Both the position numbers and the translations under genes were made by a program. From contig NZ_JAQZAO010000005.1 in the NCBI RefSeq assembly GCF_028737315.1, positions 124,001 through 188,000 on the forward strand: a stretch of DNA of 64,000 nucleotides. The letters run 5' to 3'. Source of the stretch: Actinomycetospora lemnae. GTDB lineage: Bacteria; Actinomycetota; Actinomycetes; Mycobacteriales; Pseudonocardiaceae. The notes beneath the pieces were generated by a model. The model was given only the letters and a program-made list of their open reading frames with translations. It made no database searches and was not told where the DNA came from. Each line of letters begins with the position of its first letter. Position 1 is the first letter of the stretch. Shown here piece by piece: positions 31,565 to 39,738 of the stretch.

Positions 31565-32854
31565 TCAGCCCTGCGCGCGGAACAGCAGCGCGGAGTGCCC
31601 GACCCGGATGGTGTCGCCGTCGGCGAGCTGCCAGGTCTGCACCGGCGTGCCGTTGACCGTCGTGCCGTTGGTCGACCCGAGGTCGGACAGGGTGGCCTGC
31701 TGGCCGTCCCAGTTGATCTCGAGGTGGCGACGCGAGACACCCGTGTCGGCGAGGCGGAACTGGGCGTCCTGGCCGCGGCCGATGACGTTCGAGCCGTTGA
31801 CCAGCTGGTAGGAGCGGTTCGAGCCGTCGTCGAGCGTCAGCGACGCGGTCATCTGGCGGGTCTGCACACCGCCGTAGCCGCCGCCCTGCTGGCCGTACTG
31901 GTCGTAGCCGCCCTGCTGGCCGTACGGGTCGTACCCGCCCTGGCCGTACTGGCCGCCGTAGCCGCCCTGCTGGCCGTAGGGGTCGTAGCCACCCTGCTGC
32001 GGGTAGCCGCCCTGCTGCGGGTAGCCCTGCGGCTGGCCGTACTGGTCGTAGCCGGGCTGGCCGTACCCCTGCTGCTGGTAGGGGTCGTAGCCGGGCTGCT
32101 GGCCGTAGCCCTGGGGCTGGCCGTACTGGTCGTAGCCCTGCTGGCCGTAGCCCTGCTGCCCGTACTGGTCGTAGCCCTGCTGGCCGTAACCCTGCTGGGG
32201 GTAACCGCCCTGCTGGCCGTAGGGGTCGTAGCCGCCCTGCTGCGGGTAGCCGCCCTGCTGGGGGTAGCCCTGCGGCTGGCCGTACTGGTCGTACCCGCCC
32301 TGCTGGCCGTAGCCCTGCTGCGGGTAGCCCCCCTGCTGCTGCGGGTAGCCGCCCTGCTGGCCGTAGGGGTCCTGCGGGTAGTTGCCGTCGCGACCCTGCT
32401 GGTCGTCCGGGTAGCGGCCGGGTGCCTGACTCATGGGCTGTTCTCCTGCGGATCGGGGGCTCGCGGCCCGTCGCCGCGACGCGTCGGGGTCAACGGACGA
32501 CCTGGTGCGGAACTGTCCCGTGTGCAGCGCGTCGGAACGCTCCAGAGAGACTACGACCTCACCGTATGTCTCCCACCCGCCCTCTGTGAGGTGCTCCTCC
32601 ACGACCTCGATGAGCGAGTGGGTGATGGTCTCCTCGTCGCCGGCCAAACGTTCGTGGTCTGCGGGACTGAGCACCACCGTGTACTGATTGGGCGCCAGGC
32701 GACGCCCACCTGCCAACTCTCGCACGCCGTCCTCCGCCTCGCGGCGAAGGCCCTGTGCGATCTCCTGCGGGACGACCTTGCCACCGAACACGCGTGCGAA
32801 GGCGTCACCCACCAGTCCTTCGAGCTTGCGCTCGAAGCGCTGTGCGCGCCCCAC
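31565..32854 (-). CDS. fhaA: FHA domain protein FhaA with DUF3662 and Gly/Tyr/Gln-rich linker
   Basis: A 429-residue protein. The N-terminal DUF3662 domain ([51 protein letters not shown]) is followed by about 170 residues of degenerate [15 protein letters not shown] repeats and a C-terminal FHA domain ([34 protein letters not shown]). FhaA binds phosphorylated MviN/FtsQ-type partners and restrains peptidoglycan synthesis in mycobacteria. GTG 32854 is decided by a strong GGAGGG site 7 nt upstream; readings from 32923 lack one. First gene of the operon, divergent from the tRNA. Confidence 0.95.
   Translation of the reverse strand: MGRAQRFERKLEGLVGDAFARVFGGKVVPQEIAQGLRREAEDGVRELAGGRRLAPNQYTVVLSPADHERLAGDEETITHSLIEVVEEHLTEGGWETYGEVVVSLERSDALHTGQFRTRSSVDPDASRRRAASPRSAGEQPMSQAPGRYPDDQQGRDGNYPQDPYGQQGGYPQQQGGYPQQGYGQQGGYDQYGQPQGYPQQGGYPQQGGYDPYGQQGGYPQQGYGQQGYDQYGQQGYGQQGYDQYGQPQGYGQQPGYDPYQQQGYGQPGYDQYGQPQGYPQQGGYPQQGGYDPYGQQGGYGGQYGQGGYDPYGQQGGYDQYGQQGGGYGGVQTRQMTASLTLDDGSNRSYQLVNGSNVIGRGQDAQFRLADTGVSRRHLEINWDGQQATLSDLGSTNGTTVNGTPVQTWQLADGDTIRVGHSALLFRAQG
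31870..32400. repeat. degenerate tandem repeats encoding the FhaA linker
   Basis: Repeated units of about 24 bp (CTGCTGGCCGTACTGGTCGT and variants) encode Tyr-Gly-Gln-Gln-Gly-Tyr type heptads in fhaA. Copies vary by a few bases and by whole codons, so copy number may differ between strains. Confidence 0.8.
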
Positions 32855-33026
32855 CGCGATCCCTCCTCGTCCGACGCTCGCGCGGTCGTCCCGTCCCTGC
32901 TGCCCCATCCGGAGTGTCGCCACACCGGCCTGGAGGCCTCGATGGTATCGGTCGCCTCCTCGCCGGTGCCGACCTCCTTCCGAGCGCGTCGGAGGGCCCG
33001 TGCTAGCGTCGTCGCCAGATCACTCC

Positions 33027-33112
33027 GGGCGAGTGGCGGAATGGCAGACGCGCACGGTTCAGGTCCGTGTATCCGGAAGGATGTGGGGGTTCAACTCCCC
33101 CCTCGCCCACCA
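33027..33112 (+). tRNA. tRNA-Leu, anticodon CAG
   Basis: An 86-nt class II tRNA. The acceptor stem is GGGCGAG/CTCGCCC. The anticodon stem CACGG/CCGTG encloses loop TTCAGGT (anticodon CAG, reads CUG), followed by a variable arm (ATCCGGAAGGAT) and a T arm with GGTTCAACTC. The CCA end is encoded. A -10-like TAGCGT lies at 33004-33009. It sits between fhaA and serS, as in related actinomycetes. Confidence 0.95.
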
Positions 33113-33118
33113 GCACGC

Positions 33119-33151
33119 AGGGCCCCGGTCGTGACCCACGGCCGGGGCCCT
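33119..33151 (+). terminator. intrinsic-type terminator after tRNA-Leu
   Basis: AGGGCCCCGGTCGTG and CACGGCCGGGGCCCT form a 15-bp stem with one mismatch and a 3-nt loop, followed by TTCGT. It lies 7 nt after the tRNA and ends before serS. Confidence 0.8.
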
Positions 33152-33199
33152 TCGTCATCCCGGGCCCCGACACGCCGCCACCCGGAGAGGACCGACGCG

Positions 33200-34498
33200 A
33201 TGCACGACGCACGCCTCCTGCTCGAGCTCGGTGACGAGGCGGTGCGCCGCCTCGATCGCCGGGGCTACAAGCTCGACCTCGCGGGGCTGGAGGCGATGTC
33301 GTCGCGGCGCGCGAGCGCGATCGGCAGGGTCGACGAGCTGCGCGCCGAGTCCAAGCGGGCGGCCGCCGAGGTCGGGAAGGCGGCGAAGTCCGGCGCGTCG
33401 TCCGAGGAGGTCGACGCGCTCAAGGAGCGGGCCCGCGAGCTCAAGGAGCGCATCCGCGAGGCCGAGGACGAGGTCGAGGCCGCCGAGGCGGCACTGCGCG
33501 ACCTGCTGCTCGTCATCCCGAACCTGCCGGCCGACGACGCCCCCGACGGCGACTCCGAGGACGACGCCGTCGAGGTGCGCCGCGTCGGCGAGCCCCCGGC
33601 GTTCGGGTTCACCCCGCGCGACCACGTCGACCTCGGCGAGGCCATGGGCATCCTCGACTTCGGGCGGGCGGCGAAGCTGTCCGGCGCCCGGTTCTCGATC
33701 GCCCGCGGGCCGGGCGCGGCGCTGGAACGCGCGATCGCGTCCTTCTTCCTCGCCCTGCACACCGGGCGGCACGGCTACACCGAGTTCTCGCCGCCGTACC
33801 TCGTCACCGGGCAGACCATGACCGGCACCGGTCAGCTGCCCAAGTTCGAGGAGGACCTGTTCCGCACCGGCACGGGCGACCGGGACCTCTACCTCATCCC
33901 CACCGCCGAGGTGCCGCTGACGGCGCTGCACGCCGACGAGATCCTCCCGGCCGAGACGCTGCCGCTCGCCTACACGTCCTGGACGCCGTGCTTCCGCTCC
34001 GAGGCCGGCTCCTACGGCCGCGACACCCGCGGCATCCTGCGGCTGCACCAGTTCTCCAAGGTCGAGCTGGTGCGCATCTGCGCCGCGGAGGAGTCCCGCC
34101 GGGAGCTCGAGGTGATGCTCGGCCACGCCGAGACGTGCCTGCAGGAGCTGGGCCTGGCCTACCGCGTCATCCGCCTCGCCGCGGGCGACATGGGCTTCAA
34201 CGCCCAGCTCACCTACGACATCGAGGTGTGGCTGCCCAGCCAGGACACCTACCGCGAGATCTCGTCCTGCTCGGACTGCGGCACGTTCCAGGCCCGACGC
34301 TCGGGCATCCGCAGCAAGGACGCCCACGGCGGGCGAGGCCAGGTGGCGACGCTCAACGGCTCGGGCCTGCCGATCGGGCGCACGATGGCCGCGATCCTCG
34401 AGCAGTGCCAGGAGCAGGACGGCTCGGTGACGCTGCCCGAGGTGCTCGCGCCGTACGCGGGCTTCCGGCGGATCCTCGCCGACGGCACCACGGAGTAG
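33200..34498 (+). CDS. serS: seryl-tRNA synthetase
   Basis: A 432-residue class II synthetase. The N-terminal coiled-coil tRNA-binding arm covers about residues 30-100 (AESKRAAAEVGKAAKSG to AEDEVEAAEAAL). The class II motifs follow: motif 2 FRSEAGSYGRDTRGILRLHQF and motif 3 GSGLPIGRTMAAILE; TAEVPL and EISSCSDC are serine-specific landmarks. It charges tRNA-Ser in the cytoplasm. A GGAGAGGA stretch 9 nt before the ATG at 33200 serves as ribosome site. Confidence 0.97.
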   Translation: MHDARLLLELGDEAVRRLDRRGYKLDLAGLEAMSSRRASAIGRVDELRAESKRAAAEVGKAAKSGASSEEVDALKERARELKERIREAEDEVEAAEAALRDLLLVIPNLPADDAPDGDSEDDAVEVRRVGEPPAFGFTPRDHVDLGEAMGILDFGRAAKLSGARFSIARGPGAALERAIASFFLALHTGRHGYTEFSPPYLVTGQTMTGTGQLPKFEEDLFRTGTGDRDLYLIPTAEVPLTALHADEILPAETLPLAYTSWTPCFRSEAGSYGRDTRGILRLHQFSKVELVRICAAEESRRELEVMLGHAETCLQELGLAYRVIRLAAGDMGFNAQLTYDIEVWLPSQDTYREISSCSDCGTFQARRSGIRSKDAHGGRGQVATLNGSGLPIGRTMAAILEQCQEQDGSVTLPEVLAPYAGFRRILADGTTE

Positions 34499-34503
34499 CG
34501 CTC

Positions 34504-35313
34504 CTACCGCCGGATCGCCGCCAGCTGGTGGGCGTGGCCGACCAGCCGTCCGGCGGGGTCCCAGACGCGGCACGACTCGTGCATGCGGTCGGCGCCGGCG
34601 TGCTCCACCCACTGCGTGACCCGCAGCGGGCCCGGCGCGGGATCGGCGACCACGTGCGCCGAGAGCGACATCGTCGGCGACCAGCCCAGCACGCCCATGT
34701 CGAACGTGGCCGGCGGCAGGACGTCGAGCACCACCAGCAGGCCCTCCGTCGTCCAGGGCTCGCCGGAGTCGAGCGCGGCCCAGCCCGAGATGCGGCCCTC
34801 GCCCGACGGCGCGCCCCGCAGGAAACCGGTGGTGCGCGGGTCGAGGCGGGTGTCGACGACGTCCATGATCGGCAGCGAGCCGCGGCCGTCGTCGGTGCTC
34901 GACGGGCTGCGCGGGCAGTCGTCGAACGGCGTGAGCTCGGGCGGCGCGGGCTCGACGTCGTGCGGTGACGGCGTCGCGGCCGGCCCGAGCACGCACGCGG
35001 CCTCGACGGCCGGCCCGCCCTGGTCGAGGCGCACACGCAGCTGCGAGGCCCCGCGCCCGAGCCGCAGCACCGTGACCTCGAGGGACGCCGGGCCCGGTTC
35101 GGGGGCCTGCAGGAACGTGCCGGTCACCGCCTGCGGGCAGGTGTGCTCCGGGCGCTGCACGGCGACGGCGTCGCGCGCGGCCCGGGCCAGCACGGCGAGC
35201 AGGTAGCCCCCGTGCAGCTTCGGGCCGATGCTCCACTGCTCGTCGAGGAGGACGGTGTAGCGCCCCGGCTCCTCGGTGGGCTCGGGACGGGTGGCCTTCT
35301 CGAACTCAGCCAC
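34504..35313 (-). CDS. acyl-CoA thioesterase family protein (TesB-like double hotdog)
   Basis: A 269-residue protein of the actinobacterial thioesterase-superfamily type: an N-terminal hotdog (WSIGPKLHGGYLLAVLARAA, then TGTFLQAPEPGPASLEV) and a C-terminal hotdog (WAALDSGEP, MGVLGWSPTMSLSAHV, CRVWDPAGRLVGHAHQLA). It would hydrolyse acyl-CoA thioesters; chain-length preference is unknown. GTG start at 35313. It is convergent with serS and separated from it by 5 bp. Confidence 0.83.
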   Translation of the reverse strand: MAEFEKATRPEPTEEPGRYTVLLDEQWSIGPKLHGGYLLAVLARAARDAVAVQRPEHTCPQAVTGTFLQAPEPGPASLEVTVLRLGRGASQLRVRLDQGGPAVEAACVLGPAATPSPHDVEPAPPELTPFDDCPRSPSSTDDGRGSLPIMDVVDTRLDPRTTGFLRGAPSGEGRISGWAALDSGEPWTTEGLLVVLDVLPPATFDMGVLGWSPTMSLSAHVVADPAPGPLRVTQWVEHAGADRMHESCRVWDPAGRLVGHAHQLAAIRR

Positions 35314-35340
35314 GCGCGGCCCCGGTGGGTGTCGCCGGCC

Positions 35341-35976
35341 TCACGACTGCGGCGGGCGCGGCCAGTCGGCGGCTCCGCCGTCGGGGTCGCGCGGCGGGTG
35401 GGTGGGGCGGCCCGGGTCGGTCGGGGTGTCCGAGGGCGGGGGCCCGGAGCGTCCGGAGGTGGGCGGGCCGACGGGGCCCGTGGGCGGGTCGCCGACGCCG
35501 CCGGGGCCGGCCGTCGAGGCGCCCGGGCCGGCGGGCGCGCCCTCGGCGTGCGGCGGGGTCGGGTCGCCGGCGCCCGCGTCCGGCGCGCTGGGGGTCTGGG
35601 TGCCGGGCGGCTGGTTGCCCGAGGGCCGCGAGCCGGGGGTGCCGGCGGTGCCCGTCGGGCCGGCCGTGCCGGGGGTGCCGGGCGTCCCGGGCGTGCCGGA
35701 GGCCCCGTGCTCGGTGCCGTCGCCGGCCGCCGCGCCGGGGGCCTGCGGCTCGCCCGTGCCCTGCTTGGCCGCCCAGCCGACGCCCTCGCCGACCTTCGCC
35801 TCGGCCCGGCCGATCTGCTCGGAGTACTTCCCGCCGGTCTTCTGGTCGACCCAGCGTGCGGCCTTGCCGACGGCGCCGAGGATGCTCTGCTCGTTGTCGG
35901 CGACCTTCTTGCTGGCCGTCTCGCGCAGGTCGTTGGCGAACTGCTTGCCCTGCTGCACGTAGTCGTCGCGGCTCAT
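35341..35976 (-). CDS. MT0933-type antitoxin-like protein with collagen-like C-terminal extension
   Basis: A 211-residue protein. Residues 1-75 match the small MT0933/Rv0909-type antitoxin family: ARWVDQKTGGKYSEQIGRAE and a preceding helical segment (KQFANDLRETASKKVADNEQ). The remaining 135 residues are low complexity, with GTP/GTA triplets (GTPGTPGTPGTAG) and a Pro/Gly-rich end. No adjacent toxin gene is visible, and family members of this size with such tails may not be antitoxins at all. ATG at 35976. Its neighbour is a divergent Ser/Thr kinase. Confidence 0.65.
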   Translation of the reverse strand: MSRDDYVQQGKQFANDLRETASKKVADNEQSILGAVGKAARWVDQKTGGKYSEQIGRAEAKVGEGVGWAAKQGTGEPQAPGAAAGDGTEHGASGTPGTPGTPGTAGPTGTAGTPGSRPSGNQPPGTQTPSAPDAGAGDPTPPHAEGAPAGPGASTAGPGGVGDPPTGPVGPPTSGRSGPPPSDTPTDPGRPTHPPRDPDGGAADWPRPPQS

Positions 35977-36225
35977 CGGTCCTCCACGGGTCCGGTGGGG
36001 CTCTGGATCGGCACGGTACCCGCGGGATCGCCCACCCCACACCCTCGTGAGGGGGCCCGCGGCGGGGGCGGAGGTATCGCGGCGGGAGGGCGGTACGGCA
36101 GGGTGGCCGTCGGTCGCGGCGAGCGGCCAGGCACGATGGGTGGGTGGACCCGGAGGAACCGGGCCCCTGTGACTGACGACGAGCCGGCACGCCGCCGGGT
36201 GCAGGGAACGAGGAGGCGCGCGGGC

Positions 36226-37731
36226 GTGAGTTCGACGGAGGCGGGTCCGCCGCCCACCGTGGGCGGCGGCCGCTACACCCTCGGCGACCTCATCGGGCGC
36301 GGTGGTGCGGCCGAGGTGTTCCGCGCCCGCGACGAGCTGCTCGGGCGCGACGTCGCCGTCAAGCTCTTCCCCGCCGGGGTCGGCGAGGCCGACGAGTCCC
36401 GGCGCCAGCGCGAGGTCCAGACGCTCGCGGGGATGAACCACCCCGGCCTGGTGACGATCTACGACGTCGGCCAGGAGCGCGACCGCGCGTACTTCGTGAT
36501 GCAGCTCATCGAGGGCGAGTCGCTCGCCGACCGCATCCGCGGCGGCCCGCTCGCGCTCGGCGACGTCGTCGCCCTCGGCGCGGCCCTCGGCGACGCGCTC
36601 ACCTACGTGCACCGCCACGGCGTGGTCCACCGCGACATCAAGCCCGGCAACGTGCTGCTCGACATGGACGGGCGCCCGCACCTGTCGGACTTCGGCATCG
36701 CGGTGCTCGCCGACGCCACGAACATCACCGCCACCGGCATGGTCATCGGCACGGCGTCCTACCTGTCGCCGGAGCAGGTGCGCGGCCAGCAGGTGGGACC
36801 CGCGTCCGACGTCTATGCGCTGGGCCTCGTGCTGCTCGAGTGCATCACCGCCCGCCGCGAGTACCCGGGCAACGCGCTCGAGGCGGCCGTCGCCCGCCTG
36901 CACCGCGCGCCCGAGATCCCGCCGGACCTGCCGGCGCCGCTCGGCAACCTGCTCGCGGCGATGACCCTCGACGAGCCCATGGAGCGCCCCACCACCGAGC
37001 AGGTGGTCGGCGAGCTGCGCATGATGGCCCGCGAGGCCGGGATGGACGCCCAGACCGTGCTGGCCCCGGCGCCGGTCACCGGCAGCGGCGCCATGCGCAC
37101 CACCGCCATGGGCCCGGGCACCGGCGCGACCGGCGCGACCGCGTACGCCCCGATGGGCGGGACCGCGAGCGGGCCGACCCGTGCCATGGGTACCCCGCCC
37201 GGCGGCTACGGCCCGGCCGGGGCCGCGGCGGGGGCCTACGGGGCCTACGGGGCCACCGGCGCCTACGGCGCGGCCGACCCGACCGCCCTCGTCGGCCCCG
37301 ACGACCCGCGCACCGGCGGGGCCGCCGCCGCGCCGCGCCGTGGCCGGCGGGCCGCGGTCGTCGCGCTGCTGGCGCTGCTGCTCGCCGGCGGGGTCGGGGG
37401 CTACTTCCTGCTCTCGAACCAGGAGGAGGCGGCGCCGCCGGCGCTGCCCGTGCCCCCGCCCGTGCTGACCACGAGCAGCACGACCACCACCGAGCAGGAG
37501 ACCACCACCCGCTCGCGGCGCACGACCACCCCGCCGCCGACCACGACGGTCGCGCCGCCGCCGGTGACCACCCGCCCGACCACCACCACGACCGCGCCCC
37601 AGGGTGGCGGGGGCGGCGGCGCGGGTGGCGGCGGTGGCGGTGGTGGCACCGACGGCACTCCCGGGACGGACGGCACCCCGGGCGGGACCGACGACACCAC
37701 CGTCGACGGCGTCCCGCCGGTCGGCGGCTAG
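36226..37731 (+). CDS. membrane Ser/Thr protein kinase (Pkn-type) with Thr-rich extracellular tail
   Basis: A 501-residue kinase. Kinase domain residues about 14-260: IGRGGAAEVFRA, AVKLF (catalytic Lys), HRDIKPGNVLL, DFGIAVL and activation loop ITATGMVIGTASYLSPEQ. An Ala/Gly/Tyr-rich linker (YGPAGAAAGAYGAYGATGAY), one transmembrane helix (AVVALLALLLAGGVGGYFLL), then a Thr/Pro and Gly-rich extracellular tail with no PASTA domain. GTG 36226 has a perfect AGGAGG 9 nt upstream; GTG 36169 is an alternative. It lies outside the pknA/pknB operon. The substrate is unknown. Confidence 0.9.
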   Translation: MSSTEAGPPPTVGGGRYTLGDLIGRGGAAEVFRARDELLGRDVAVKLFPAGVGEADESRRQREVQTLAGMNHPGLVTIYDVGQERDRAYFVMQLIEGESLADRIRGGPLALGDVVALGAALGDALTYVHRHGVVHRDIKPGNVLLDMDGRPHLSDFGIAVLADATNITATGMVIGTASYLSPEQVRGQQVGPASDVYALGLVLLECITARREYPGNALEAAVARLHRAPEIPPDLPAPLGNLLAAMTLDEPMERPTTEQVVGELRMMAREAGMDAQTVLAPAPVTGSGAMRTTAMGPGTGATGATAYAPMGGTASGPTRAMGTPPGGYGPAGAAAGAYGAYGATGAYGAADPTALVGPDDPRTGGAAAAPRRGRRAAVVALLALLLAGGVGGYFLLSNQEEAAPPALPVPPPVLTTSSTTTTEQETTTRSRRTTTPPPTTTVAPPPVTTRPTTTTTAPQGGGGGGAGGGGGGGGTDGTPGTDGTPGGTDDTTVDGVPPVGG

Positions 37732-37732
37732 T

Positions 37733-38071
37733 TCACGACAAGCCGCCGAATTCCCCGGCGAGCACGCCGCGCCGGAACGCCACCCACTCGTCGTCGCGGA
37801 AGTGCAGCACCGCACCCGAGGCGGTCTCGTGCACGACGCGCGCGTCGTCCTCCCCGACCGTCACCTCGACGGCGCCGTTGGCCGAGGGAGCGTCGCGGGC
37901 GACCTCGTCGAGGAACGCCGACCACGCCCGGCGGTCGAGGTGCAGCACGGCACCCTCGCCGTGCTCCTTGGTGTCGCGGAGGTAGGTGTCGCCGTCGGCC
38001 TCGAGGACCTCGACGCAGCTCGCGCCGTTGGAGCTGAAGCTGGAGGTCCGCCATCCGCGGGTCATGGGCAT
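37733..38071 (-). CDS. DUF397 protein with two tandem DUF397 units
   Basis: A 112-residue protein. Unit 1 is WRTSSFSSNGASCVEVLE with VLHLDRRAWSAFLDEV; unit 2 repeats the same layout (GAVEVTVGEDDARVVHE, VLHFRDDEWVAFRRGV). DUF397 proteins are small actinomycete regulators that usually pair with XRE/DUF5753 proteins, as here. Such pairs (WhiJ/BldB-like context) affect development or act like antitoxin partners. It lies 49 bp downstream of the XRE gene on the same strand. ATG at 38071 or 38065. Confidence 0.87.
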   Translation of the reverse strand: MPMTRGWRTSSFSSNGASCVEVLEADGDTYLRDTKEHGEGAVLHLDRRAWSAFLDEVARDAPSANGAVEVTVGEDDARVVHETASGAVLHFRDDEWVAFRRGVLAGEFGGLS

Positions 38072-38120
38072 GTCTCCTTACACGGGGGGAGCGAGGCGGC
38101 CGCGGTGCCGGTCCCGCCGC

Positions 38121-39251
38121 TCAGGGGGCCAGCGCCGCCCGCCGGGCGCGGATCACCTCGAGCGAGGCGTCCTCCGGCAGCGCCGCGGAGCGGAGTCTGG
38201 CAGCGGCCGTGCGGTACCCGCCAATCCGGTCGGGATCCTGGACGTAGACCGCCCCGTCCTGGAACTCGACGTAACCGATCGATCGCGCTGCGTCGAAGTC
38301 GAGGAGCGTGAACTCGCCGTCCAGCCCGTCGTGCACCGCGACGGCGAGCGGCATCACCCGGATGACCACGTTGTCCTGCTCCGAGAGGCGCAGGAGGTGG
38401 TCGAGCTGGTCGGCCATCACCGCCGGACCGCCGACGAGGCGGTCGAGGATGGTCTCCTCGATGACCGCCTCGTAGTGCAGCGGCCGGCCCCGGTCGTGCA
38501 GCCGCTGCTGGCGGGCGAGGCGCAGGCCCACCACGCGCTCGACGTCGACGACGGGCACGCGCAGCGCGTCCTCGAGCAGCGCGGTGGCGTACGCGCGGGT
38601 CTGCAGCAGGCCGTGGAGCAGCAGGGGCTCGTAGGCGAACGCGGCCGTGGCCAGGCCCTCGAGCCCGACGAAGGTGCGCAGCCAGTCGGGCACGACGTCG
38701 GCGAACGGCGCCCACCACGTGCCACGGTCGGCGTTCGAGGCCAGCGAGGCGAGCCGGCCGATGTCGCTCGTGGCCGCACCGTAGGACTGCAGGAGCCGCA
38801 CCACCTCGTCGGGCCGCTGCTGGTTCTTCCCCTGCTCGAGGTAGTTGATCTTCGCGTGCGTGCAGTCGAGGACCCGCGCCGCGGCGGTCTGCGTGTGCCC
38901 CGCCTGCTCCCGCGCCGCGCGGAGCTCGTGGCCGATGAGCCAGCGCAGGGCGCTGGGGTCCGACCGGTCCGGCCCCCGCGGCGTGTCACCGCTGCTGGGT
39001 CCAGCTCCGCTGCGCTGCGTGTCCCGGTCGACGGGTCCAGCTCCGCTGCGCTGCGTGTCCCGGTCCACGGGTCCAGCTCCGCTGCGCTGCGTGTCCCGGT
39101 CCACGGGTCCAGCTCCGCTGCGCTGCGTGTCCCGGTCCACGGGTCCAGCTCCGCTGCGCTGCGTGTCCCCCTGCACGCGCCGAGTCCTCCCCAGCCCCCG
39201 TTCGGCGCCGCCGGTCGGCGCCGGTCGCCCGGAAGGGTAGCCATCTCCCAC
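38121..39251 (-). CDS. XRE family regulator with DUF5753, repeat-bearing N-terminus
   Basis: Up to 376 residues. The HTH spans RWLIGHELRAAREQAGHTQT to ILDCTHAKINYLEQGK-like sequence (here VLDCTHAKINYLEQGKNQQR). DUF5753 follows (LEGLATAAFAYEPLLLHGLL, QTRAYATALL, VIEETILDRLVGGPAVMADQ). It is the DNA-binding member of a DUF397 pair. The start is uncertain: GTG 39251 is the longest. The N-terminal 85 residues contain five 12-residue repeats DTQRSGAGPVDR, and every repeat contains an in-frame GTG preceded by GGAG at 8 nt, so initiation could occur at several places. Confidence 0.85.
   Translation of the reverse strand: MGDGYPSGRPAPTGGAERGLGRTRRVQGDTQRSGAGPVDRDTQRSGAGPVDRDTQRSGAGPVDRDTQRSGAGPVDRDTQRSGAGPSSGDTPRGPDRSDPSALRWLIGHELRAAREQAGHTQTAAARVLDCTHAKINYLEQGKNQQRPDEVVRLLQSYGAATSDIGRLASLASNADRGTWWAPFADVVPDWLRTFVGLEGLATAAFAYEPLLLHGLLQTRAYATALLEDALRVPVVDVERVVGLRLARQQRLHDRGRPLHYEAVIEETILDRLVGGPAVMADQLDHLLRLSEQDNVVIRVMPLAVAVHDGLDGEFTLLDFDAARSIGYVEFQDGAVYVQDPDRIGGYRTAAARLRSAALPEDASLEVIRARRAALAP
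38998..39172. repeat. 36-bp tandem repeat, five copies
   Basis: The core CCAGCTCCGCTGCGCTGCGT starts at 39001, 39037, 39073, 39109 and 39145, an exact 36-bp period, with units identical but for one C/G change. The unit length keeps the XRE frame. Related single copies occur at 12914-12942 and 47407-47435. Confidence 0.9.
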
Positions 39252-39319
39252 GACACGAACCGGTGAACTACTCTTCCCGCTACATGTAACAGCACCGGTT
39301 GCGCGTCGTGGAGGTCTCC

Positions 39320-39724
39320 GTGTCCGACCCGTCCGCTGCGCCCCGCGTGCCCCCGACGGCCCCCCCGACGGTTCCCGCCACGCCCGGCGAGGCGACCTGG
39401 ATCCTCCCGGCCGAGCCCGCCTGCGGCACGACGACCACCACCGCCACGGGGCACCGCGCCACGCTGACCCACTGCCGCTGCGGGCTCCCGGTCGGCGGCG
39501 ACGGCTACGACGTGTCCGTCGACCCCGAGCCCCCCGACGTCGTGTCGGTGACCGTGCTCGGCCAGGTCCCGGGCGTCGCCCGCTGGGACCGCGGCACCGA
39601 CGGCCTCTGGTACCCGGCGCGCTCGCGCTACCAGGCGCCGACGCCGCCGGTGCCCTGGCGCGCGCTCGGAGTCTGCGCCGCGCGCCGGCGGCACCGCATC
39701 GTCCCGGTGCGCCGGGTGGGCTGA
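39320..39724 (+). CDS. hypothetical protein
   Basis: A 134-residue protein with no recognised domain. A Pro/Thr-rich N-terminus (PRVPPTAPPTVPATPGEATW) precedes two Cys (HCRCG) and a central YDVSVDPEPPDVVSVTVLGQ, ending in a basic RRRHRIVPVRR tail. GTG 39320 is chosen because GGAGGT lies 4 nt upstream; starts at 39299 (TTG) and 39308 (GTG) are possible. Divergent from the XRE gene across a region containing TACATGTA. It may belong to the same regulatory unit. Confidence 0.5.
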   Translation: MSDPSAAPRVPPTAPPTVPATPGEATWILPAEPACGTTTTTATGHRATLTHCRCGLPVGGDGYDVSVDPEPPDVVSVTVLGQVPGVARWDRGTDGLWYPARSRYQAPTPPVPWRALGVCAARRRHRIVPVRRVG

Positions 39725-39738
39725 CCGTCGGGATCGCC

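Noticed and set aside
31870..32400. CRISPR-like or VNTR array in fhaA
   Set aside because: Repeats are in-frame, degenerate and encode a known type of FhaA linker.
23047..32854. Novel kinase-cell-wall operon
   Set aside because: The order pknB-pknA-pbpA-rodA-pstP-fhaB-fhaA is the well-known actinobacterial arrangement.
38998..39172. CRISPR-like array
   Set aside because: The units are directly contiguous 36-bp tandem repeats with no unique spacers, and no cas genes are present.
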